Positions 9,871 through 19,730 of a stretch of DNA of 64,000 nucleotides are shown here, one piece after another. The notes under the pieces were generated by a model that was not told where the DNA came from, did not search any database, and saw nothing but the letters and a program-made list of their open reading frames with translations. The stretch spans positions 52,746,727 to 52,810,726 of the forward strand of contig OU862917.1 of NCBI GenBank assembly GCA_917880885.1, given 5' to 3'. Position 1 is the stretch's first letter; each line of letters starts with the position of its first letter. The stretch comes from Limnephilus marmoratus (lineage: Eukaryota > Arthropoda > Insecta > Trichoptera > Limnephilidae). The translations under genes were made by a program, and so were the position numbers.

Positions 9871-10505
9871 ATTTATAATAATATAATTAAGATTTAATTG
9901 ATTGTATGCCAGGAAGCAGTCTTACTGATAGCTAGGTGAACCGCAAATACCAAGCATTTCTTTTCTGATTCATGAAAGATATCTGCTTTTACCACAAGTT
10001 GTTGACATTTCCCAGTTGGATGGTAATGGGAACGATTTTTTTTTGTAATAATTACAACAACGATAATGTCAACATTAGATCAAACCGGTCCGTAAATAGT
10101 ATTTTTTACAAGAATATGTTTATATTATTACGATTATTGACTGAAAACAGGGGGATTCCTTTGTAAGAAAGGAAAGTATTAACCACTCAAGCCTCGAACC
10201 TATTTTGTTGAAAGTTCAAAATATTTCAGCAATAAAATCCAAATAAATTTATTATTATTTAATATTTCTGTGAAAACTAAAAAGTGTTTTAGAAAAATTA
10301 AGAAATACGTATTCAATTTTTTTTTTAATTTGAAATAATCATATAATTTTTGAAATACAAACATTTTAAATGCAAACAAAATTAAAAAAAAAATACCCCA
10401 TGTTTTTTCTAACTTGGTTAACTAACTTAAAAACGAACACATATTTTATTAGGAAAATGTATTATTAACGTTATCGTTAACTCCTTTTTTATCGTTTAAT
10501 GAATA
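9871..10505. other. no gene seen
   Basis: AT-rich sequence. The 64-codon open frame near 9972-10166 has no recognisable motif and no context. Confidence 0.35.
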
Positions 10506-11294
10506 TCTAATATATAAAATTCTCGTGTCACGGTGTTGGTTGCCATACTCCTCCGAAACGGCTGGACCAATTTTGATGAAATTTTGTGTGCTTATCTGGT
10601 AGGTCTGAGAATCGACCAACATCTATTTTTCATGCCCCTAAAAGTAAAGGGTGTTCCACTCTGAAGAAAATTATTTTCCCCATACATTTTGTATGGAACG
10701 AATTCTCCTATTTTGAAATAACTGCAGGGTATAATATTGAACTGTGAACCGGGGGAGGGGTGAGGGGTGAGGGTGGAGGGGGGAGGGGGGAAAGGAACTC
10801 AGGAAGGGGGGTTAGCGGGACGGGGGAAGGGGAGAAGTGGAGTGGGGAGAGGGAGAGGGAGAGGGAGAGGGAGAGGGAGAGGGAGAGGGAGAGGGAGAGG
10901 GAGAGGGAGAGGGAGAGGGAGAGGGAGAGGGAGAGGGAGAGGGAGAGGGAGAGGGAGAGGGAGAGGGAGAGGGAGAGGGAGAGGGAGAGGGAGAGGGAGA
11001 GGGAGAGGGAGAGGGAGAGGGAGAGGGAGAGGGAGAGGGAGAGGGAGAGGGAGAGGGAGAGGGAGAGGGAGAGGGAGAGGGAGAGGGAGAGGGAGAGGGA
11101 GAGGGAGAGGGAGAGGGAGAGGGAGAGGGAGAGGGAGAGGGAGAGGGAGAGGGAGAGGGAGAGGGAGAGGGAGAGGGAGAGGGAGAGGGAGAGGGGAAAG
11201 GATACGCAGGGAGAAACAATTTAGATCAATTCAGCTAATAAGTTGACAACAGTTTTTGATTCTGAGGCGGTACGAAGTTCGCCGGATCAGCTAA
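10506..11294 (+). mobile_element. non-autonomous Helitron carrying a hexamer array
   Basis: Helitrons start TC, end CTRR after a GC-rich hairpin, and insert between A and T without target duplication. Here the 5' end is A|TCTAATATATAAAATTC at 10506, followed by a well-known lepidopteran repeat phrase (gtgtcacggtgttggttgcc, cctccgaaacggctgg). The 3' end is near 11294, where GGCGGTACGAAGTTCGCC, a short hairpin, precedes ATCAGCTAA. No rep/helicase gene is present, so movement would depend on an autonomous helper. About half of its length is the GGGAGA array at 10843-11194. The exact 3' base is uncertain because the next base is G and not T. Confidence 0.65.
10843..11194 (+). repeat. (GGGAGA)n hexamer microsatellite, about 58 units
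   Basis: About 350 bp of almost perfect hexamer lies inside a longer all-purine plus strand that begins near 10742 with irregular GGGGAGGGGTGAG-type sequence. Every frame on both strands is open through it (Gly-Glu, Arg-Gly, Arg-Glu, and Ser-Pro on the minus strand), so the long open frames are artefacts of the repeat. Pure purine/pyrimidine tracts of this length can form triplex (H-DNA) and are prone to length change. Confidence 0.95.
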
Positions 11295-11654
11295 GTTATA
11301 TTATATAATTTAAAAATAATGAATAAAAAGTTCGCAAAGTTTCATTTTTATTCTCAAATTGCGGCGGGAAAAGTTGGATTTGTTAGATTTTAATTACTAT
11401 ATACATGTTAATTTCGAAATTTTAATATAAAGGGTGGTATTTTCTCTTTCTAATATTGTATCACATCATATTTCTAACCATTATAGTAAGGGAGACGACG
11501 ATTTCTACGAGACTTATATAAGTTATTCCGAAAACCAAACAAGGGTCAACAAAACCGAACAGCCTGAGGGGTTAAGTAAATTATCAAGTTAAACAACAAT
11601 AAATTAAACAATGGAATTCCATAGTAGTTAAAAAAACAAAAAAATTTTTATTGC
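11295..11654. other. no gene seen
   Basis: AT-rich with scattered A-runs. No repeat or coding frame recognised. Confidence 0.35.
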
Positions 11655-11830
11655 GTCCCTACAAGTTGTCTGTTGTAAGATTGTTGAAAGAAATGTGGAA
11701 GAGAAAGGTTACCTAGCTATTCAGATCTGTCACCAAATAAGAATAAAACTATTTTATCGGTTCTGAATCATGATCTTTCACCAGGGCGATACTGATGCAT
11801 ACTTGTTCCCCGGAGACAATTATTATTTCC
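11655..11830 (-). repeat. fragment of the tRNA-derived SINE (38054 family)
   Basis: The phrases 'acctagctattcagatctg', 'tcaccaaata', 'ggttctgaatcatg' and 'caccagggcgatactgat' are the body of the SINE at 42405-42862 in the same (minus) orientation. Head and tail are not recognisable, so this is an old fragment. Confidence 0.65.
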
Positions 11831-12144
11831 ATAGTATGGTAAATTCTCAGTCTACGGTTATATATTAATTTTAACCGAATACGAATAATCGATCATAATA
11901 AAATATAACGAACTTTCGTAATTTTATTTGAACAGAAATGTTCTCACAAAACTGTAAAATCAAGCATAAAGCTTACCGAAAGCTTTCAGTTAAATAGTTC
12001 CGAGGAAATTTCATAGATCGCGCTGCCATTCCGAGATATAGCCCGAAGTTAAACAGCTGTTTATGCGCGCGTATAAGTCGTGACGTTAAATACGAATGTA
12101 ATTATTATATTCATTTATTTATTAATGCCTTTTTAGGAGCTTTT
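11831..12144. other. no gene seen
   Basis: AT-rich; a GC-rich patch near 12025-12085 shows no structure I can name. Confidence 0.3.
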
Positions 12145-12590
12145 TATTTTTATTTATTTATTTTATTTTAAATGCACATTTACAGTTATACATAACCAAT
12201 AATAAACATACATTTTATTTTATTAAGTAATACTACTAGCGTTTTTGAATTGATGAATATTTAGTTTAAAATAATCTATATCAGGGGACAGGAAATTTAG
12301 TCAAATAATCATTTTTCCGAGCGGCATTACTAATGGTAAGTTAGTTCTGCATCTCGGAACAACAAAAGTTCTGTGTCTGCGCGCTCTTGTGAAGTTGTCG
12401 GGGACATAAAACTCAATTTTTTGTAATATATCGGGAATACAGATGTTACCGTTTAAAAGTTTATATGCTGTTGTCAGCAAAGCAGTTTTCCTTCTTTCGG
12501 CGAGGCTATTAATGCCCAGCATGCCGGACATGCCGGACTTTTGCATGTATATAGTCAAAATTATACAGTATTTATTGAACACAACTGAAC
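12145..12590 (-). pseudogene. LINE ORF2 C-terminal fragment with A-rich tail
   Basis: The minus strand 12582-12301 encodes a stretch with LAERRKTALLTTAYKLLNG and RARRHRTFVVPRCRTN. This aligns by eye with the C-terminal region of the LINE at 50760-51749 (SRRNETLTVTAFKII, then GRHHDLLYIPHGRTD). An AT-rich 3' UTR and a tail of repeated AAAT/AAATA words at 12143-12170 follow. The 5' side is truncated. It is a Jockey/CR1-group LINE fragment of uncertain clade. Confidence 0.6.
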
Positions 12591-12663
12591 TGCTTCAGTA
12601 ACAACATTTTGTATTTGTTTATTGATAAGATGTCCACTGAATTGATATAATTATTACTCTCCA

Positions 12664-12918
12664 TTAGTATTCTGGGCAAAGAGGAATACATATGATTGTT
12701 AGTCCCGAAATGTCTACACTGAAATAAATCCCGACTTCAGTATTACGTAGTGGAATCTGAAAACTTATCAATGCAAGCAATTCTGGACTATGAACTACGT
12801 GATTTAATATTTTATATAAAAATACCAAGACGGTGAAAATCGTTCTGCCTGAAAATTTAAGCATATTCATATTATTTAAAAAAGTGTTGTAGTTTAACAT
12901 AATTGCTGCAATATCCAA
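12664..12918 (-). pseudogene. second LINE ORF2 C-terminal fragment
   Basis: The minus strand encodes an open stretch containing FLYKILNHVVHSPELLALIS followed by IPLRNTEVGIYF. This is the 'FLYKIVNG ... SPELL' region found near the C terminus of Jockey/CR1-group ORF2 proteins. There is no tail next to it and no overlap with the fragment at 12145-12590. A fragment of about 80 residues only. Confidence 0.5.
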
Positions 12919-13025
12919 TATTTATCCGATATTGCAAAAAAAATGTAAACATTGTGCTTGTCGCTTTGTTATAAGTTATAAGGCAAGTTTAAAAAGGAAA
13001 CTGAAATATGTACATAATATATTCA

Positions 13026-13612
13026 CTGGGCGTACTGTACAGGGCCCGCAGATACTTTAATAGTGCACAACTGCTAGCCCTGTACAAATCGCAAGTGCGC
13101 CCCACGATTGAATTTGGCAGCCACCTCTGGTCTGAATACCTGAAAAATACCCTCGAGTCTGTGCAGAAACGGGCGGTCCGTTTGATAGATTCTCCCATCT
13201 TAACAGACGGATTGCAATCTTTAGAGCACAGGCGTCGGGTGGGAATGCTATCCTTGTTCTACCGGTATTACAATGGAAGATGCTCCGAGGAACTAGCATC
13301 ATTGATCCCTTCAGCACCGGGGCATAGTCGGGAAACACGCCAAACGCGTGCCCAACATTTGTACACGGTTGACATTTCTCACATGAGAACGGGTCGTTTC
13401 TTCGACTCGTTCTTATGTTCAACAGCTCGGCTGTGGAATGATTTGCCGGCCTCTGTGTTTCTTCCTTCCTACAACATGGGTCTCTTCAAGACCAATGTTC
13501 ATTCCTTCCTCTCCTCAAAAAGACCCTCCACACAGCATCCCAGATGACATAGGCCCTGAGGGAAATTATTTTCCTCAAGGCCTCCTGTGTGGAGTTAATG
13601 TAAAAAAAAAAA
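13026..13612 (+). pseudogene. 5'-truncated LINE: reverse transcriptase C terminus and 3' tail
   Basis: An open frame to 13547 encodes LGVLYRARRYFN, LYKSQVRPTIEFGSHLW, QSLEHRRRVGMLSLFYRYYN and ARLWNDLPASVF, ending FKTNVHSFLSSK. This is the thumb-to-C-terminal region of a Jockey/CR1-group ORF2. The 3' UTR holds a long stem-loop: outer stem CCACACAG/CTGTGTGG around an inner stem CCCTGAGG...CCTCAAGG. It ends in a short A-tail at 13601-13610. The same coding segment is at 62075-62725, and the same tail ends the short elements at 19083, 40334, 41622 and 43581. The element is truncated in the reverse transcriptase. Confidence 0.8.
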
Positions 13613-14004
13613 TTCAAATTAACGTAAGTTCCTTTTGAAGTACGAATGAAATTGAAATGATTTTGTTGTTATTCAGGCCGTGTAACAAAAATATTTCGAT
13701 GATTTGTACAGCGCCGTTTTCGTGAAAAATCATCTAACGGTGCTATATAATTTTATAATTATTTCCATAATCTTACTTCTAACCACAGATTAGACAAACT
13801 ATTCTAACAACTTATGGCTAAAATATATATATTTTTTTTTTTATGTTTTTATTCCAGTAAAAAAGAAAATAACATTTTCACTTACTTAACTAGAATATTG
13901 AATTATGTACAGTTTTTACATTACATAGTTTTTACATTTCATAACCTTAGAATACATTAGATTGCAATACTAACATTTACATGATATTATATTACCATAC
14001 GATA

Positions 14005-16976
14005 TTATTCACTATCACTACTTTGTTTTTTGTGAATAAACATGAACAATTTTTTTTTGAATTTGCACACACTTTTTTCGTTTTTGATATCATCTGGAAG
14101 GGAATTATATAAATTGCCCCCCTCGTAACTAATTGATTGCTTACCGTAGTTAGTATGAATGGTGTTTAAACGTATGTTATCGTGTTGTCGTGTAAAATGT
14201 TTGTGTACTTGGGACGTTTTAATGAATTCTGTGTTTGTATGTATGAGTTTATTATTTATTTTGTATATAAGGACACATATATTGTACTCGTATAGTTTTC
14301 TTAATGTTAGCAGTTTTGTTTTCAAATATAATTTTTTTGTGGATGTTTTGGATTCATAGTGAAATAGTTTTTTGATTATCTTGTTTTGAATTACCTGTAA
14401 TTCATTGATGTATGTTTCATACGCATTTCCCCAGATTTCAATTAGGTAATTTAGGTGTGAGTGTACGAGACTATAGTATAAACTTTTTTTTAATCTAATT
14501 GGTAATAGATATGATAACCGGCTAAAAACGCTAATTAAGGGTGTGATTTTATCTTTTACATTTTGAATGTGTTGTTTAAAAGTTAAATGCTTATCGATGC
14601 ACAGCCCAAGATATTTTTCCTGTTTCAGGATTTGCAAATCGTTATTTTTAATGGTACATGTGGAGGAATTATTTTACGGTTTGAACTTAAAATCATGTAT
14701 CCTGTTTTCTTTATATTCATTGTTAGGATATTTGATTGGAGCCAACCGCAAATTCTTTCTAGGTCACTTTGTGCATTTTCTAGTAGTATGTTTAGAGATC
14801 TTTACCCCAGTAGAATATTGCAGTATCATCTGCATATAAGTAAATTTCACCGTTTAATTCTAATTGCGAAATATCATTGATATAAATTTGGAACAGTAGT
14901 GGCCCTAGTATGGATCCTTGCGGAACTCCATAGTTTATTGGAAGGTGCTTACTATTTTGATTGTTAATGCTTACGAATTGCTTTCTATTGCTAAGATATG
15001 ATTTGAATAGATTAAGAGCAGGACCAACTACACCAAGTTTCTCGAGTTTCTTGAGAAGTATATCGTGGCTTACCGTATCAAAGGCTTTTTGAAGGTCAAC
15101 TAGTATAGATAAGATATAATTTCCACCATCAATGCCACCCCTAAGTTTACTGATTAGGTCGTTTATTGCCGCAAGTGTGTTAGATTTTTTCCTAAAGCCA
15201 TACTGTTTTTTATAAAAGAATGATTTTTTTTAATAGGAAATTGTTTAATCTTTCGTAGATTACACGTTCAAAAATTTTTGATAAGATTGGTAAGATTGAG
15301 ATGGGCCTGTAGTTTGAGGTATTTGTTTTGGACCCACCTTTGTGAATTGGTATCACCTTGGCAATTTTACAGCTGTCTGGAAAAGTTCCCTCTTTAAAAC
15401 ATTGATTAATCAATTTTAATAATATAGGAACCAATTCCGTTGAGAGACTTAGCACTGTTTTGTATTTGAGTTTATCGTAACCGGCACTCGCATTTGATTT
15501 CAATGATTTTAATATTTTGCTTATTTCTAATTCTGTTGTTGGTTGGAGATATAAAGATTCTATACTATCGTATACTAATGTTATTTCATTGGCCGGTTTG
15601 TGTACGACATTGTTACGTATATTATTAGCTAAGGAGAAGCCAATGTTGCAAAAGAAATTGTTAAAGTGGTTGCATATCTCTACATTGTTAGTGATTATTT
15701 CATCATTAATTATTAATTTAGTACAAAAATTATTCGAAGTATTAGACTGATTTTTAAGAATGTTATTCATTAACTTCCAAGTTTTTTTACTGTTATTTTC
15801 GCATTTTTTAAAAAGATCACTGTAGTGTCTTTGTTTTAAGTTTCGTTTTTCTGTAGTAATGTTATTTCTTACTTTTAGGAAATCTGCTTTCAATAATGTG
15901 TTATTGGGTTGCCTTTTTAATTTCAGATGCAATTTATTTCTTTTGTTGATCAATTTTATAAGGTCTTTGGTTATCCAGTCTGGATTATTTATATTTTTTG
16001 TTTTAATTTTAGTGGTGCTGTTAGAATTAATTTTATTTGTGAGGTAGTTTACAAGATTATCATAATTTAATACCGAGTCATTATTCATATGAAGATTAAA
16101 AGGATTTTGGATGACATCATTCTTTAGATTATCCAGATTAATATGTGTATATTTTTGGTATGATTTTAAGGATGTACTCTTAATATATGTGTGAATTACA
16201 TCGAGGAGTAGTATATTATGATCTGATATAGAATTATCACAGTTCGTTAGTGAGTATGATAGTTTTGTATCGGTAAGTATATGATCTATTATTGTGTTCG
16301 TATTTTCTGTGATGCGTGTGGCGTGTTTTTTGTTTATTTTATTCAAAATATTGTAATTGTTCAATCTAATTGTATTTGTGTATTTACAAGTTTGTGTATT
16401 GGTTGGGTCGAGCAGATTTATGTTGAAGTCTCCAAATACAATACCTCTTTTGTATGATTCTAGATGAGAGGATAGTGTCTCCAGGAAGTCTTTGAACACA
16501 GTATTTGGTTTTTTATACACTAGGCCTATTTTGAGATTAAGCTTGTTTACATGAAGCCATAGAAAATTATTGTCGGAGTCGCACGTGTTATTAATCACAT
16601 CGTATTCTAAGGAATCTTTTATGAAAATGGAGACTCCGCCACCAGCTCCCTGCGGCCGGCAGGATGCTTCGTGTTTGTATCCTTCTAGGTTGATGTACTT
16701 TAGGTCCGCTTCTTTGAGCCAGGTCTCACACAAGAGGATGATGTTGAAGTTTGAGATTGTAGATTTCAGTAGGCATTTAATATCATCGAGTTTACCTTTA
16801 AAGCTTCTCACATTTAGGTACATAAAAGAGAGTGAGGTTTGTCCTTTTGATATGGTTGTATGTTTGTGGCATGATATTTTTTTTATTCTGATGTGTTTTT
16901 TCAGTTTTTCTGAAGAAATATTTTTATTAACAGATGAGGTCTCGATTGAAGGTTGTTTACATATTGCATTATTCAT
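14005..16976 (-). pseudogene. LINE ORF2: endonuclease and reverse transcriptase, frameshifted
   Basis: The open part from the ATG at 16976 to 15210 encodes the endonuclease (FMYLNVRS, LLCETWLKE, FGDFNINLLD, IIDHIL, SDHNIL) and the start of the reverse transcriptase (NYRPISILPILSKIFE). A single-base change in an 8-T run near 15224-15231 shifts the frame. In the next frame YGFRKKSNT, VDLQKAFDTVSHD, GVPQGSILGPLLF and the YADDTAI box are readable down to about 14825. Another shift follows near 14810. A third, near 14650, leads into the C-terminal open frame 14637-14005 (KYLGLCIDK, YNSLPDDIK). All catalytic motifs are visible but no single protein could be made. Confidence 0.8.
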
Positions 16977-17440
16977 AAAAAAATTCTTTGATTTTCCGGA
17001 TATAGTGGGTTCCTGCCTTTTATCTGATTGAGATTAGGACCATTTTCCCAGTATTTTCTTTTCATCATATCGATTATATTTAATCTTACTAATCCCATAG
17101 ATTTTGAAATGTTATAATTATTCATTCGGTCATAAAATATTGGCCCAATGAATTCACAGTTAGTTTTAAATAGAGCAGTATTTGATTGTATTTCAGTGTT
17201 AAGTTTATAAACATTCAAGTGATTATTTTTTGGTACAGAGTGTACAATAACATTTGTATTTTGGAGATTATGTAGAAGATAGTACAGATGGCTAATTATA
17301 TTCTTTGGTGATTTTTCATTACTGCCGGTAAATTTATAATAACTACATCTTTTTTAGTAAAGTTTTTACAAGATTGTACTATGGTTGAAGTGTATTTGTC
17401 TATTGTGGCACCCGGATATATGTAGCTGTGGCATTCTACA
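16973..17440 (-). pseudogene. LINE ORF1 C-terminal remnant, esterase-like
   Basis: The minus strand reads HSYIYPGATIDK and DVVIINL. After one frame slip it reads GSNEKSPKNIISHLYYLLHN and then TNVIVHSVPKNN. This pattern (PGA, a hydrophobic VVII strand, G-x-N-D/E, then NVIxxSVP) is that of the SGNH/esterase-type ORF1 domain described for CR1-like LINEs. The catalytic GxND is GSNE here, and the N-terminal half with the nucleophile is missing. The ORF1 stop (TGA, 16975-16973) overlaps the ORF2 start (ATG, 16976-16974) as ATGA, which suggests termination-reinitiation in the intact ancestor. Confidence 0.55.
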
Positions 17441-17647
17441 TTGTTGGTGCTTCTTTCATTCACCAATGCTTTGCATTCACCAATTCGTCGATCACCAATA
17501 CAAAACTATAAAATGTACAATGCATTTGAACAATGAATGCGGTGCTGCGTTAAAATGTACATTGTATACGTATTGTTGAAGTGAAGACTTCTTTAGCACC
17601 GTTGTGATTTGAAACTCGATGAAACGAATAATAGCGACACTAAAAAG

Positions 17648-17834
17648 GGTTCCATGCCAACTTAGAATGAAACCAACTCAGAAAGGTCATTAATAGCCAC
17701 CAAAAAATAATTTTAAAATAACCCTAACCTAACTTAACCTATTTAACCAATTAAAAATGTATACATATATCATCACTCTTAATGACCTTTCTGAGGTGCT
17801 TATGAGTTGGTTTCATTCTGAGTTAGCCGATCAC
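17648..17834. mobile_element. MULE-like MITE, copy 1 (187 bp, 10-bp target duplication)
   Basis: Direct repeats CACTAAAAAG at 17638-17647 and 17835-17844 flank it exactly. The left end is GGTTCCATGCCAACTTAG. The right end, complemented, is GTGATCGGCTAACTCAG. Inside both ends lies AGAATGAAACCAACTCA. The two outermost dozen bases therefore differ while the inner part is an inverted repeat. The copy at 27594-28128 has the same pair of ends in the opposite orientation. A 10-bp duplication suits the Mutator-like group (usually 9-11 bp). No coding capacity. Confidence 0.8.
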
Positions 17835-17884
17835 CACTAAAAAGAGACAAATACATACAAAAATAGGATTTACCCTGCGAGAGA

Positions 17885-17965
17885 ATGAAATAGTACACCT
17901 AATCGGTCTCCTCTTTGTGCTGTGCTTTGTAGCCTATCGGTCTCCACTTTGTGCGGTGCTTCGTA
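17885..17965. repeat. short tandem duplication, about 38 bp
   Basis: A phrase of the form tcggtctcC(T/A)ctttgtgc(t/g)gtgcttcgtag occurs twice in a row. No other copy noticed. Confidence 0.5.
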
Positions 17966-18139
17966 GTCTCCCCATTCTTGTCTACTTTAGTTTTCTGATG
18001 GTTTCACTTCTTCAGCATATGAATTGCAAAATCCGTTTTTTTTTTTTTTAATTTAAATTCTGTACAGGCAGAAAATATACAGGAGCCTTACTTACCTGGA
18101 AGGTTTTGAGATTAACACTGTTCATTAGAAAAATTTAGA

Positions 18140-18228
18140 TATAGTTTGCACGCAGAGGATACCCCCCTCCCCTCCCCCGGTGACTAAAAACCTAAGCCCC
18201 CCAGGTCACGTAGTATGGGTACGTTCCC
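18140..18228. mobile_element. half of the Harbinger-type MITE at 22006
   Basis: The right end GGTCACGTAGTATGGGTACG then TTCCC, followed by TTA, matches the right end of the 162-bp element at 22006-22167. The middle carries C-rich runs (ccccctcccctccccc), as the 22006 copy carries G-runs. The opposite terminal repeat is missing. Confidence 0.55.
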
Positions 18229-18610
18229 TTATTGGAAGTGCTATTACAATTTGTTTATTAATAAATTAAATAAATAAATGTTTATTCCGGTAAGTGGGGA
18301 GAATAGTGCAATCCCACACATTCCATAAGGGTTATAATACATAATATACAGAATATTTTAAGAGAAAAAATAAATAAGAAAAGCAGGTAAATACGATAAT
18401 AAATGCATGAAACAAAGGTGATAAGATATAATAAAAGATATAAGAAAATAAGAAGATAGTAATAATTATTGGTTTTTAGAATTCTCTGACCACATTAGGA
18501 GCCAGTTTTTTCTCCAGTGTGCATCGGAGGCGTCTACTAATATCTACAGGAATTCCAAAAACTGAAAAAATCGAACTAATATCTATGGGAACCAAAGTGT
18601 TGACGAATAT

Positions 18611-19083
18611 TCCTGAAATTCAAGATGAAACACCAGATAACTTAAAAGACATTATATACAATATAAGCAAAACAACAAACTGCAGTCTAGGATCAAAGGA
18701 CATCGAAGAAATCTACCGAGTTACGCGAAGAGAAAAACCTACTCAAGCCAGGGATAACAAACCACGGACAGTTATTGTGAAACTAACCTCAGTAACGCAT
18801 AAAGAACATTTGCACTCTGCAATAAAAAAATTTAATCAAAGTGAAAATAAAGAGGAAAAAATGAATACAAGTGTTATAGGTATGTCAGGTCCCAGAAACC
18901 CAATATATGTTTCTGAACACCTAACTTTCCAAGCTAAACGTTTATGGTTCCTGGCCAGGCAGTTAGCACGGGAACACAGTTATAGGTATGTCTGGACAAA
19001 GGCTGGGAGAATTTTTGTAAAAAGGGACGATAATTCGAGGCCGATACTGATAGATTCGGAGCAAAAACTAACGGACATTAAAT
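18611..19083 (+). pseudogene. LINE ORF1 C-terminal half
   Basis: Contains IPEIQDETPDNLKDIIYNI, PRTVIVKLTSV, GPRNPIYVSEHLTFQAKRL and RYVWTKAGRIFVKRD. These match the C-terminal domain of the ORF1 at 7894-8898 almost segment by segment (IPDIKDE, PRTIVLKLKS, GPRLPIYVSEQLT, KFAWIKQGRIYLQRE). The PHD finger and coiled coil are missing because of the 5' truncation. The reading frame runs upstream into Foldback-arm sequence, so the first residues of the longer open frame are not ORF1. It runs straight into the T-run of the next insertion. Confidence 0.75.
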
Positions 19084-19437
19084 TTTTTTTTTTTTTTTTT
19101 TTTTTTTTTACATAAGCTCCACACAGGAGGCCCTGAGGAAAATAATTTCCCTCAGGGCCTATGTCATCTTTGGGGATGCTGTGTGGAGGGTTTTTTTTAA
19201 GGAAAGGAAGGAGAGGAGAGTTCTGGGAAGGAAAAGGGTTTAAGGGGTGGGTAGGAATCTGGGGTTCAGTATGTCCTGGTCATCCGCCTCCAAGACCTAG
19301 ACAAACCTCACCCCATGAACCCGGGCACCCCTGCTAAATCACCAAACGTAGCGAACCACTTGGGGTGACCTATGGCAGAGGTGTTGGTTATCCAATAAAG
19401 GTTCCCGGGGCGGCGGTACCCATTCCCGCCTCCCAAA
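19083..19437 (-). mobile_element. short SINE-like element with LINE-type 3' tail
   Basis: On the minus strand it begins TTTGGGAGGCGGGAATGGG at 19437. It then has a GGTACCGCCGCCCCGGGAAC block and the middle shared with 41622-41964. It ends with a strong stem-loop (CTCCACACAG/CTGTGTGGAG around CCCTGAGG...CCTCAGGG) and a 27-A tail (T-run 19083-19109). The 5' boundary is the same in the copies at 41622 and 22903, which argues for a defined short element and not random LINE truncation. It sits in the ORF1/ORF2 spacer of the surrounding LINE. No clear Pol III boxes or target duplication seen. Confidence 0.65.
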
Positions 19438-19730
19438 TGACTAGAAGGTACTGTTTTTTCTATTATATTATTATTATTTTCGACAACAAGCACCAAACAT
19501 CAAGATCACTATCATATCATTCCATTTATCACCATATTATACACAAAATACTTCAAACTATTATTAATACCGTTCAATATGAACCAAACACTAGCATTAT
19601 CTCCATCAACAAATACCAAACTTCTTAAATTAAAATATTTATATTGTCTAATCACTCTCTTTGCAATTTTAAATACAGGCCTAAAACTCAGCGATCCTAA
19701 GATAACAATTAATAATATAAATAAAATAAA

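Larger units (their letters stand above)
13832..17440 (-). mobile_element. second CR1-like LINE, 5'-truncated and frameshifted
   Basis: A minus-strand LINE with an A-rich 3' tail (T-run at 13831-13842). It has an ORF2 broken by at least three frame disruptions (14005-16976) and the end of an ORF1 with esterase-like residues (16973-17440). ORF1 stops inside the ORF2 start codon region. The 5' side ends near 17440, next to unrelated sequence. The coding sequence differs clearly from the LINE at 3491-8990, so it is another family of the same broad group. Confidence 0.75.

Noticed and set aside
10760..11246. Several overlapping open frames of 130-160 codons on both strands (Gly-Glu, Arg-Gly, Arg-Glu, Ser-Pro repeats).
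   Set aside because: They are produced by the GGGAGA array, which has no stop codon in any frame; not genes.
18519..18610. N-terminal part of the long open frame leading into LINE ORF1.
   Set aside because: This sequence belongs to the Foldback-like arm repeats; ORF1 homology begins only near 18611.
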